Shown here in pieces: positions 34,355-41,650 of a stretch of 49,920 bases of DNA. The stretch covers positions 1 to 49,920 of the forward strand of contig CAMYIZ010000063.1 of assembly GCA_947258585.1 (NCBI GenBank), given 5' to 3'. Under the pieces are notes generated by a model. The model did no database searches, was not told the DNA's origin, and saw only the letters and a program-made list of their open reading frames with translations. Position numbers and translations under genes: made by a program. The DNA is from an uncultured Haliea sp. (GTDB lineage: Bacteria; Pseudomonadota; Gammaproteobacteria; Pseudomonadales; Halieaceae). How positions within the stretch are numbered: position 1 is the first letter of the stretch; every line of letters starts with the position of its first letter.

Positions 34355-36934
34355 ATGCGCTGCTCCTGCCGCAAGGCTTTGCTGTTCTTTTTTGTCCTGG
34401 CCCTGGCGGGCTGCTCGCGTTCGCTCCCCCCCGAGGAGTTGTTGCAAAGAGCTGAGCTTGCGCTTGAGCAGGGCCGTTTGAACGCTGCAGTGATTGATAT
34501 CAAATCGGCGCTGCAACAGCTTCCCTCTGATGACAGGGGCCGTCGCCTGCTCGGCGAGGTATATCTGCACCAGCGGCTGTTCGCAGAGGCGGCAGCGGAA
34601 TTCGAGCGCTCGTTGGGGACGACGGCCGACCCCGCAGTAGCGGCACTTTATGCGGAAGCCTTGAACAGCAGCGGTCAGCCGCAGAAAGTCATCGACCTCC
34701 ACAGCGAAGGCTTTTTCGATTTTGCGCTACTTGAACCTGCTTTTGTCGCAGTCCTGGCGAAATCACAAATTCTGCTGGGAGACACCTTCGAGGCGGAGAA
34801 CACGCTGGCGCAGGCGCTGGCGCTGGATGCGACCCATCCCGAGGTTCGTCTGGCGGAGGCCATCTTTGCCGTCAATCACCAGCGCGACCTGGAACGGGGA
34901 GCACAGATTCTGGGGCTGCTCACCGAAGAGCACCCCGAGTTTGACGAAGCCTGGAGCTTTTATGGTGCGCTGTTGGCGCGACAGGGTGATTTGGTAGCGG
35001 CCGAGAGTGCCTATGGTCGCGCCTCGGCGATCAATCCCTCCCGCATGAGCGATCGTCTTATGCGGGTCAACCTGTTGCTGGAACTCACCCGGTTCGAGGA
35101 TGCGGACGCGGAACTGCGTCTCCTCGAAGAGCGCATACCCGACCATCCGGGACTCCACTACGCGCGGGGACGGCTGCTATTCATCCAGGACCAGCCGGCT
35201 GTCGCACTGGAAGCATTGCAGAAAGTTCTGGCGGTTGCGCCCGACCATGTACCCAGCCTCTACCTGGCCGGCGCTGCCAATTTCAATCAGGGTAACCTGG
35301 CTACAGCAGAACGCCAGTTGTCCCGGTTTGTCGCCGCGCAGCCTTCCCATCTCAACGGCCGCCAGCTGTTGGCGGGCGTTCTGCTACAACTCAATGAGCC
35401 CAAGCGCTCTGCAACGATCGCTCGCGGCATACTCGAGGAGCAACCGATGAACCTCCCCACCATGAATATCCTCGCACTGGCACTTGCCGCCCAGGGTATG
35501 CACGCCGCCAGTGCAGAGATCTTCGAAGACATCGCCGCTCAGGCACCGGACTATGCGGTAACGCGGATGCAGCTGGGTACCGAACTCATGCGCGCGGGTG
35601 AAACGGCGCGGGGTATCGCGGAGTTACAGGCTGCACTGGTGCTGGAACCTGCGAGCAGCGATATCCGCGGGCGTCTGGTGCAGGCGCACCTGGTGCAGGG
35701 CGAAGATGACGAGGCCCTGGCCCTGGCCATGGAAGGTCTGGAACAGTCGCCCGACGACCTGAAGGCGCTGCTCAATCTGGCTGCGGTGCACGCCCGGCGC
35801 GGGGAGGTACAGGCGATGCTCGAGGTCCTCGACCGGGGCATGGATGCGCACCCCGACGCGCTGGAGCCGCGGTTGGTGATGGCGCGCTACCACGCCAGAC
35901 ATGGCGGGCAGCCGGGCGATGCACTGGACCTGTTGAACGACGTACCGGAAGCGCAGCGAGACGATCCGCGGATCCTCGAGGTCATGGTGTATGCCTACCT
36001 TCGCATTGGTGAGCCCGGCGCCGCGCTGGAATCCGCCCGCAAGCTGGCGGCGCAACTGCCTGACAATGTGGTCGCCCTGAGACTGCTGGCCCGGGCGGAG
36101 CGAGCGAATGACGATCCCGCGGCCTCCGAGAGACACCTGCGTCGGGCCCTGGAACTGCAACCGGAGGATTTCGAGAGCCGCAAGCTCCTGGTGGAGGCGC
36201 TGCTGATCCAGAACAAGCTGCGGGAAGCGGACGAGGCGGTGCAGGCGTTTCCCCCCGGCGCCCTGCCGGAGGCGCAGGTCAACCTGACGCGCGGGCGGAT
36301 TGCCGCAACGCTGGGGGATGTGGAGACCGGTGAGCGTCTGTTGCGCCAGGCCTGGGCGCAGGCGCCTGCCAGTAACACGGCGCGCCTGCTGGCTTCAGTG
36401 CTGTGGGCGCAACCGGGCAAGCGCAACGAAGCGATTGAGCTGCTGGAGGGCTGGCTGGCGCGTGCCCCTGAAGACGCTGCCGTGCAGCAGCAGCTGGGCT
36501 CCTACCATGTGCTCGAGGGTAACGATGCCCGGGCGCTGCCGCTGTTTGAGGCGCTGCTGGAGCGCAGGCCCGACGATGTGGTGGCGATGAATAATATCGC
36601 CTGGTTGCTGCGCAAATCGGAGCCCGGGCGCGCCCTGAGATTGGGCCGCGCTGCGCTGGTCGCGGCCCCGGACAGTCCGGCGGTGCAGGATACCGTCGCC
36701 ATGGTATTGCTGGAGCAGGGTGAGCACGGTGAGGCGCTGGCTCTCAATGAGCGGGCCCTGGCGGCGGCGCCGCAGTCGCCCGACATGCGCTTTCATCGCG
36801 CCCAGATCCTGGTGGCAGCGGGGGACGTCCCTGCGGCGATCGAAATCCTGCAGGATCTGGCCTCGGGGCCTGACTTCGCGGGCAAGGCTGAAGCCGGGGC
36901 GTTCCTGGCGGGGCTTCAGGCGGGGTCGAGGTGA
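34355..36934 (+). CDS. TPR-repeat lipoprotein of the PEP-CTERM system (PrsT-like), first copy
   Basis: An 859-residue lipoprotein. The signal peptide ends in lipobox LALAGC, so Cys20 is the acylated residue. The mature part is almost all tetratricopeptide repeats, starting with PEELLQRAELALEQGRLNAA and continuing to the C-terminus, as in the PEP-CTERM system TPR lipoprotein family (TIGR02917-like). The family is thought to serve exopolysaccharide export or assembly in the periplasm or on the outer membrane, as a protein scaffold; the exact partner is unknown. ATG 34355 has GGAGG upstream and gives the normal signal peptide, while the upstream frame does not. It is followed by the sigma-54-controlled Tat operon. 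A shorter paralogue is at 41651. Confidence 0.88.
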   Translation: MRCSCRKALLFFFVLALAGCSRSLPPEELLQRAELALEQGRLNAAVIDIKSALQQLPSDDRGRRLLGEVYLHQRLFAEAAAEFERSLGTTADPAVAALYAEALNSSGQPQKVIDLHSEGFFDFALLEPAFVAVLAKSQILLGDTFEAENTLAQALALDATHPEVRLAEAIFAVNHQRDLERGAQILGLLTEEHPEFDEAWSFYGALLARQGDLVAAESAYGRASAINPSRMSDRLMRVNLLLELTRFEDADAELRLLEERIPDHPGLHYARGRLLFIQDQPAVALEALQKVLAVAPDHVPSLYLAGAANFNQGNLATAERQLSRFVAAQPSHLNGRQLLAGVLLQLNEPKRSATIARGILEEQPMNLPTMNILALALAAQGMHAASAEIFEDIAAQAPDYAVTRMQLGTELMRAGETARGIAELQAALVLEPASSDIRGRLVQAHLVQGEDDEALALAMEGLEQSPDDLKALLNLAAVHARRGEVQAMLEVLDRGMDAHPDALEPRLVMARYHARHGGQPGDALDLLNDVPEAQRDDPRILEVMVYAYLRIGEPGAALESARKLAAQLPDNVVALRLLARAERANDDPAASERHLRRALELQPEDFESRKLLVEALLIQNKLREADEAVQAFPPGALPEAQVNLTRGRIAATLGDVETGERLLRQAWAQAPASNTARLLASVLWAQPGKRNEAIELLEGWLARAPEDAAVQQQLGSYHVLEGNDARALPLFEALLERRPDDVVAMNNIAWLLRKSEPGRALRLGRAALVAAPDSPAVQDTVAMVLLEQGEHGEALALNERALAAAPQSPDMRFHRAQILVAAGDVPAAIEILQDLASGPDFAGKAEAGAFLAGLQAGSR

Positions 36935-37015
36935 GGACAACCTGATGGCGGGGAGCGTGCAGGCGACTGTCATGTGGCCCGCTGGCGAAGGAGGGGATTT
37001 CCTGCCACACTGGCA

Positions 37016-37034
37016 AGTGTTGGAAATTTTTACA
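37016..37034 (+). promoter_or_regulatory. Putative activator site of the Tat/HPr-rel-A operon (shared motif)
   Basis: Reads AGTGTTGGAAATTTTTACA, 74 bp upstream of the -24/-12 element. It keeps the TGT-N11-ACA frame, the GG and the T-run of the motifs before both PEP-CTERM genes (15 of 19 bases equal to the copy at 25988-26006). A palindrome TGCCA-CAC-TGGCA lies just before it (37003-37015). Confidence 0.55.
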
Positions 37035-37108
37035 GAGTTGCATTGGGTTTGGCACGCGAGGGGTTGAATCTTAGGGAAATTTCATAAAAAACAGTAAGCT
37101 ACGTTTTT

Positions 37109-37124
37109 TGGTGTGAAATTTGCT
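37109..37124 (+). promoter_or_regulatory. Sigma-54 (-24/-12) promoter of the Tat/HPr-rel-A operon
   Basis: Reads TGGTGTGAAATTTGCT: the GG and GC dinucleotides are ten bases apart and the TTGCT box matches RpoN consensus; the -24 block is TGGTGTG rather than TGGCACG. The inferred start near 37135 gives a leader of about 39 nt to ATG 37174. Confidence 0.75.
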
Positions 37125-37173
37125 TTAAGTTGACATGTGTCGTGGAATCGGTCGCAAGGGCAAGAGATCTTGT

Positions 37174-37860
37174 ATGGATATGGAAAAGATGACTGACAGG
37201 CAATCCAGGGAGGCGGGGCCTGTGGATTCAGCCGCTGAGCGCCCAGATGGCCAGCTGTCACGCCGCCGCTTTACCGGCGCGGGTCTTGCAGCGCCGGTCA
37301 TTCTTTCACTGGCGAGTCGACCAGCGTTTGGCGCCATCTGCACGCCCTCCGGCTTTGTGTCCTACTCCCCCAATAATCCCTCGGGTGTCCGCCACGTGGT
37401 TGATGGTTGCGGTGGCTTGAGCCCGGGTGCCTGGAAAAACCCCTATGCGGGCAATGGCGATGGATCTTTCCGGGACTGGTTGGCTGCGGGGTATTTGCCC
37501 AACGACCCTGACGAGCAGCCACCTAACGCCGGAGCTGGTAACAATACAAGCGGCATAAGGCGTTATAAGCGGGACAACCCGGGCCCTTATGTCCCGACGT
37601 TGTTCACCGATGCCTTTGGCGGCTACGGCCCGTCGGGCCTGTCGATGCACGATGTGTTGCTCGACCTGCCGGGCTCCCTTGAATTTCATGCCGCCGCGAC
37701 CTTGTTGAATGCCGCTTCTGGTATTCCCGGTTACATGTCACCTTCAACGGTCATCAACCTTTACATCGCCTCGTTTACCGGCACCTACAGTTCCGGTGGT
37801 ACCACCATCGACATGTCCACTTTCGATCTCAAGGCCTTCTTTGAGCAGACCTACCACTAA
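37174..37860 (+). CDS. Tat-exported protein at the head of an HPr-rel-A-type operon
   Basis: A 228-residue protein with a twin-arginine signal: SRRRFTGAGLAAPVI at residues 29-43 and cleavage near AFG-A at residue 54. The mature part has only two early Cys (56 and 79), the second in CGGLSPGAWKNPY, a motif that resembles proteins found near PEP-CTERM and HPr-rel-A genes; the rest is Gly/Ser/Pro-rich without a known domain. I infer that it is the protein acted on by the following three gene products. An upstream ATG at 37135 coincides with the predicted transcription start, so ATG 37174 (leader about 39 nt) is the better choice. No catalytic motif is seen. Confidence 0.75.
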   Translation: MDMEKMTDRQSREAGPVDSAAERPDGQLSRRRFTGAGLAAPVILSLASRPAFGAICTPSGFVSYSPNNPSGVRHVVDGCGGLSPGAWKNPYAGNGDGSFRDWLAAGYLPNDPDEQPPNAGAGNNTSGIRRYKRDNPGPYVPTLFTDAFGGYGPSGLSMHDVLLDLPGSLEFHAAATLLNAASGIPGYMSPSTVINLYIASFTGTYSSGGTTIDMSTFDLKAFFEQTYH

Positions 37861-37866
37861 GTAGTA

Positions 37867-38166
37867 ATGGCGGGCGCCGGCAGGCGGTGGCAAGTCAGGT
37901 CCATTGCTACTTGCCATCTGCATACATTCCCCGAAGGCATCGTACTCCTGAATACCGCCGACAAACGGTCATGCTATCTGCCGGGGCTGGCGGGAGCTGT
38001 GTTTGCTCTGCTCTTACAGTCACCCGCGGGCCTTGACGAAGCCGCCATCCTGAGTGCCCTGCAACCGGCAATAAGCAATGGGTCGGGCACTGCAATGTGT
38101 CCGGACGAGCTCGGTGTCGCGCTGTCAGCGCTAGAAGCCCAGCGTCTTATTGGCGAGGTCGCGTGA
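37867..38166 (+). CDS. PqqD-family protein of the HPr-rel-A system
   Basis: A 99-residue protein resembling PqqD-type peptide-binding chaperones (EGIVLLNTADKRSCYLPGLAGAVF is typical of the strand-turn-strand core, followed by helices with a DEAAILSAL segment). In the HPr-rel-A gene set such a protein is named the PqqD-family component (TIGR04353-like). PqqD-like folds present peptide substrates to modifying enzymes; that role here is inference. It starts 6 bp after the Tat protein gene and its TGA overlaps the GTG start of the HprK-related gene (GTGA). The ribosome binding site is weak. Confidence 0.75.
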   Translation: MAGAGRRWQVRSIATCHLHTFPEGIVLLNTADKRSCYLPGLAGAVFALLLQSPAGLDEAAILSALQPAISNGSGTAMCPDELGVALSALEAQRLIGEVA

Positions 38167-39074
38167 AAATTGCCGATATGCCGCAGGCGGACCTGGAATC
38201 ACGGCTGCGGTCCCGGGGGCTGGTGTTTGGAGCGGGGCGGTTTTCTGTCAGGCTCATAAGCAGGCTTGAAAGCGTTGCCCAAGGAATCAGTCTGGTCTAT
38301 GGGGATTACGAAACCGTGGACTCGGATTTCGCCGATTTCACTGTTCGTGTGCGGCGCGCGGGGGGGCTGCACCGGATAGTGCGTCCCCAGGCGGAATTTT
38401 CACTGGATGGCGCCAAGCCTTTTTCACCTCTGCCCCTGGCTCATGCCTTTCCACTTCTCGAGTGGGGGCTCAACTGGTGTGTCAGCAATCATTGCCATCA
38501 GTATCTGATCGTTCACGCTGCGGTAGTAGAGAAGCACGGGCGTGCGCTGATCCTGCCCGGCGCACCCGGTTCGGGCAAGAGTACCTTGTGTGCGCTATTG
38601 ACCGGACGTGGAGGCTGGCGACTGCTTTCAGACGAGTTGACGCTGATTGATCCTGTGAATGGCAGCGTTCACGCCAACCCGCGCCCGGTGAGCCTGAAGA
38701 ACGAGTCCATCGATATCGTCAGGCGCGAGCTTCCCGGCGCGGTCCTCAGTCCTCCGGTCACCGATACCTTGAAGGGCACCGTCTCGCATCTGCAGCCGGC
38801 AGCGGACAGTGTCTCGCGGGCTCACGAGCCGGCAGCGCCCGCGCTTGTCGTATTCCCCCGCTTCACTGATGGCAGTTCCGCGGAACTCCTGCCGCTCCCC
38901 AAAGGCGAGGCCTTCATCCGCATGGCCGACAACGCCTTCAACTATTCGATCCTCGGACTTGCCGGTTTCCGGGCCCTCGCCGCGCTGCTGGACCAGAGTG
39001 ACTGCTACGAGTATCCCAACGGCGGCGACGTCCAGCACGCCCTGGCCACCATGGACGCGCTGGTGGCGCCATGA
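38163..39074 (+). CDS. HprK-related kinase A (HPr-rel-A system)
   Basis: A 303-residue protein related to the C-terminal kinase domain of HPr kinase/phosphorylase. GAPGSGKSTLCALL near residue 133 is the P-loop, and LLSDELTLIDP provides the typical Asp-Glu pair. The N-terminal segment (KIADMPQADLESRLRSRGLVF) matches the HprK-related kinase A family (TIGR04352-like). No HPr or PTS gene lies nearby, so its target is probably not HPr; the Tat-exported protein or an unknown peptide is a possible substrate. GTG 38163 overlaps the PqqD stop and fits the family start; its ATGA end couples to the nucleotidyltransferase gene. Confidence 0.83.
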   Translation: MKIADMPQADLESRLRSRGLVFGAGRFSVRLISRLESVAQGISLVYGDYETVDSDFADFTVRVRRAGGLHRIVRPQAEFSLDGAKPFSPLPLAHAFPLLEWGLNWCVSNHCHQYLIVHAAVVEKHGRALILPGAPGSGKSTLCALLTGRGGWRLLSDELTLIDPVNGSVHANPRPVSLKNESIDIVRRELPGAVLSPPVTDTLKGTVSHLQPAADSVSRAHEPAAPALVVFPRFTDGSSAELLPLPKGEAFIRMADNAFNYSILGLAGFRALAALLDQSDCYEYPNGGDVQHALATMDALVAP

Positions 39075-40180
39075 CTGCGCCACTCGATGCCCTGCGGTTT
39101 CCGCTGCGCTCCGTGCTGCTTAATCCCGCGGTGGTTACGGACTTTGACCTGGCCCGCTGGGACCTGCTCCTGCAGCAGGCCCGGGGCGCCGGCCTGCTGG
39201 CCCGGGTGGCGGCGTTGCTGGAGGAAGGCGGGCTTGGGGAGCGGGTGCCGGAGGCCATGCGCTGGCACCTGGACAGCGCGCTGGTGGTCTACCGCGCGCA
39301 CTGCGAGGATATCCGCCTGGAGGTCGGGCACATTGCCCGCGCCCTGCAGTCCATCGGCGTGCGTCCCGTGCTGCTGAAGGGGGCGGCCTACCTGGCGGCG
39401 GGTGATCGGGCCCGCCTCGGGCGCCTGTTCAGCGACGTGGATATTTTCGTGCCGCGCGAGCGCATCGAGACGGTAGAGCAGGTGCTGCGCTGGCAGGGGT
39501 GGTCGGGGGAGGAGTTGAGCGCCTACGACCAGGCCTACTACCGGCGCTGGATGCACGAAATCCCGCCGCTGATGCACGGCGGCCGGGGTATCGCCCTGGA
39601 TGTGCACCACAACCTGCTGCCGCTGACGTCCCGCCTCAGGCTCGACGCCGCGGCGCTGGCTGCGGCGGTGGTACCGTCGGAGATCCCGGGCGTGGATACC
39701 CTGGCGCCCGCCGATCGCGTGTTGCACAGCGCCGCGCATCTGCTGCTTGAAGGCGAATTTGACAACGCCTTTCGCGACCTGTCGGACCTCTACCTCATGA
39801 TTACCGACATGCGCGCCGCCGACCCGGGCTTTGAGGAGTTACTGGTGGCGCGCGCGGAGCAGCTGGGGCTGGGCCGTATCCTGTACTACGCGATGCGCTA
39901 CCTTGCCCTGCTGCTTGATCTGGAGCTGTCGGCGCCGGCGGCGGCTCGGCTGGCTGCCAGCGCTCCCGTCGCGCCCCTGCGCTGGCTGATGGACCAGCTG
40001 TTCCCGAGCGCCCTGCTGCCGGTGGGGGTGACGGGCGCGGGCGGCTGGCCGGCACTGGCCCGGTTCGCCCTCTACCTGCGCTCGCACTACCTCAAGATGC
40101 CAGTGCCGCTGCTGCTGCGCCACCTGTGGCACAAGGCGGTGATCACACCCTTCGAGTACCGCGAAGGGGACCCGGCCTGA
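39071..40180 (+). CDS. Nucleotidyltransferase family protein (HPr-rel-A system)
   Basis: A 369-residue protein of the uncharacterised nucleotidyltransferase family (PF14907-like). RLFSDVDIFVPRE near residue 118 carries the Asp-x-Asp pair of the polymerase-beta fold, preceded by VLLKGAAYL with the helix-forming Gly region. A long helical C-terminus follows. It may nucleotidylate a protein or sugar; nothing in the sequence shows the substrate. Its ATG overlaps the kinase stop by four bases (ATGA). As last gene of the Tat/PqqD/HprK-like set it likely belongs to the same sigma-54 transcript. It occurs next to HprK-related genes in other genomes, from memory. Confidence 0.8.
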   Translation: MTAPLDALRFPLRSVLLNPAVVTDFDLARWDLLLQQARGAGLLARVAALLEEGGLGERVPEAMRWHLDSALVVYRAHCEDIRLEVGHIARALQSIGVRPVLLKGAAYLAAGDRARLGRLFSDVDIFVPRERIETVEQVLRWQGWSGEELSAYDQAYYRRWMHEIPPLMHGGRGIALDVHHNLLPLTSRLRLDAAALAAAVVPSEIPGVDTLAPADRVLHSAAHLLLEGEFDNAFRDLSDLYLMITDMRAADPGFEELLVARAEQLGLGRILYYAMRYLALLLDLELSAPAAARLAASAPVAPLRWLMDQLFPSALLPVGVTGAGGWPALARFALYLRSHYLKMPVPLLLRHLWHKAVITPFEYREGDPA

Positions 40181-40219
40181 CTCAGCTGCGCGGGACTTTG
40201 GTCGTTGCCCGGCTGGTCG

Positions 40220-40417
40220 TCAGCCCCTTGTCGTCATCGCATGTAGCTTGGCGAAGCAGCCCATGGCGAGCAGCGCGATGCCACCCAGCAGCCACATCCT
40301 GAGCTCGGTGCCCAGCAGGTAGTAACTGCCCGCAAAGCGCAGCACCACCGCCAGCACACAGACCAGCACCCCGACCGTGCCCAGGGCTGTACCGATTCCA
40401 TCCACCGCCTGTTTCAT
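40220..40417 (-). CDS. Small two-helix membrane protein
   Basis: A 65-residue protein with two hydrophobic helices (about residues 8-28 and 40-57) and a short, mildly basic C-terminus. The reverse-strand start codon has GAGGTG five bases before it, which supports expression. No family is recognised. It faces the nucleotidyltransferase gene tail-to-tail (39 bp apart) and lies 79 bp before the start side of the galE 3' end, so it is an independent small unit. It could be a modulator of a nearby membrane complex, but no function should be assumed. Confidence 0.55.
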   Translation of the reverse strand: MKQAVDGIGTALGTVGVLVCVLAVVLRFAGSYYLLGTELRMWLLGGIALLAMGCFAKLHAMTTRG

Positions 40418-40496
40418 AGCACACCTCGATTGTTGTTATGGCCCAAGTATCGGCCCGCCCCGCGGCGAAAGCAATATGGCACGGCCGGAGCCAGGG

Positions 40497-41486
40497 CTAG
40501 CGTCGCCATGCCCCGGCGCGCTGCTCCCACTGCCAGGCGTGGCGGACGATGGTGTCGAGATCCGCGTACTGTGGCGCCCACCCCAGCTGGCCGCGGGCCA
40601 GCGCCGGGTCCGCGACCAGGGTATCCGGGTCCCCGGGCCGCCGCTCGCTGGTGATCACCGCAATGTCGCGTCCGGTGATGCGGCGGGCGGTATCGATTAC
40701 CTGCTGCACCGAGAAGCCAGTCCCGTTGCCGAGATTGAAGGACGCGCCGGTCGGCGATGAGGCCAGAAAATCCAGCGCCAGCTGATGGGCCGTGCACAGG
40801 TCCACAACATGAACGTAGTCCCTGATACAGGTGCCATCCGCCGTCGCGTAGTCAGTCCCGAACACCGTGATCGCCTCCCGGTGGCCCGAGGCTGCCTGCA
40901 GTACCAGGGGAATGAGGTGCGTTTCCGGTAGATGGCGCTCGCCGAGGCTGCCGTCGGGCTGGGCTCCCGCCGCGTTGAAATAGCGCAGGCACACCGAGCG
41001 CAGGCCATAGGCCCGCTCGAAGTCCGCGAGAATTTGCTCCACCATCAGCTTGCTGTGGCCGTAGGGGCTGAGCGGCTGCTTGGGGTGGGCTTCGTCAATG
41101 GGGGAATACACCGGGTTGCCGAAGATGGCCGCGCTGGACGAGAAGACAAAGGAGGAAATGCCGTGAGCGACCATGCGCTCCAGCAGCACCAGGGTGTGGC
41201 AGAGGTTGTTGCGGTAATACTTTGCGGGCGCAGTGACGGATTCCCCGACCTGGATGTCGGAGGCCATGTGAATGACATGCCTGATACTGCCCGCCGCGAA
41301 CAGGCGATCCAGTAGGGCGGTGTCCGACATCTCCCCGACCACCAGCTCCGCCCGGCTGTCCACCGCGTCCCGATAACCCGACTGCAGGTTGTCGAGCACC
41401 ACAACCCGGTAGCCTGCGTCACACAACACTCTTGTCATGTGTGACCCGATATAGCCTGCGCCACCGACAATCAGGACGGCGCTCAT
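40497..41486 (-). CDS. galE: UDP-glucose 4-epimerase
   Basis: A 329-residue short-chain dehydrogenase-type epimerase. GGAGYIGSH at residues 8-16 is the NAD-binding loop, and SPYGHSK near residue 147 holds the catalytic Tyr and Lys; the sugar-binding VCLRYFNAAGAQPDG follows. It interconverts UDP-glucose and UDP-galactose, supplying UDP-galactose for the exopolysaccharide. It is 165 bp from the divergent TPR lipoprotein gene, so both promoters lie in the shared interval. No operon partner follows it on the same strand except the small membrane protein downstream. Confidence 0.93.
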   Translation of the reverse strand: MSAVLIVGGAGYIGSHMTRVLCDAGYRVVVLDNLQSGYRDAVDSRAELVVGEMSDTALLDRLFAAGSIRHVIHMASDIQVGESVTAPAKYYRNNLCHTLVLLERMVAHGISSFVFSSSAAIFGNPVYSPIDEAHPKQPLSPYGHSKLMVEQILADFERAYGLRSVCLRYFNAAGAQPDGSLGERHLPETHLIPLVLQAASGHREAITVFGTDYATADGTCIRDYVHVVDLCTAHQLALDFLASSPTGASFNLGNGTGFSVQQVIDTARRITGRDIAVITSERRPGDPDTLVADPALARGQLGWAPQYADLDTIVRHAWQWEQRAGAWRR

Positions 41487-41650
41487 GCGTCAACTTCCAC
41501 GGCAGTCTCCTTCCCGGCAAAAGCCCTAGCTTACCGGGTCCCCGGGGTCAGGTCTCGCATTCCGGGGCGGGATGGCGCAGGCCTGTATCGGAGTGCCCAT
41601 GCTGCTACTACAATGAAGACCGTGGCCCACCAATTCCAGGCGTCAGGCGT

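Noticed and set aside
37050-37065. Perfect TGGCACG -24 block upstream of the Tat operon
   Set aside because: The -12 position has GT, not GC; the element at 37109-37124 has correct spacing and gives the consistent leader length.
40477-40492. Sigma-54-like element TGGCACG with GC at the right distance
   Set aside because: The -12 box is GAGC and it points into the 3' end of galE on the opposite strand, with no forward gene to drive.
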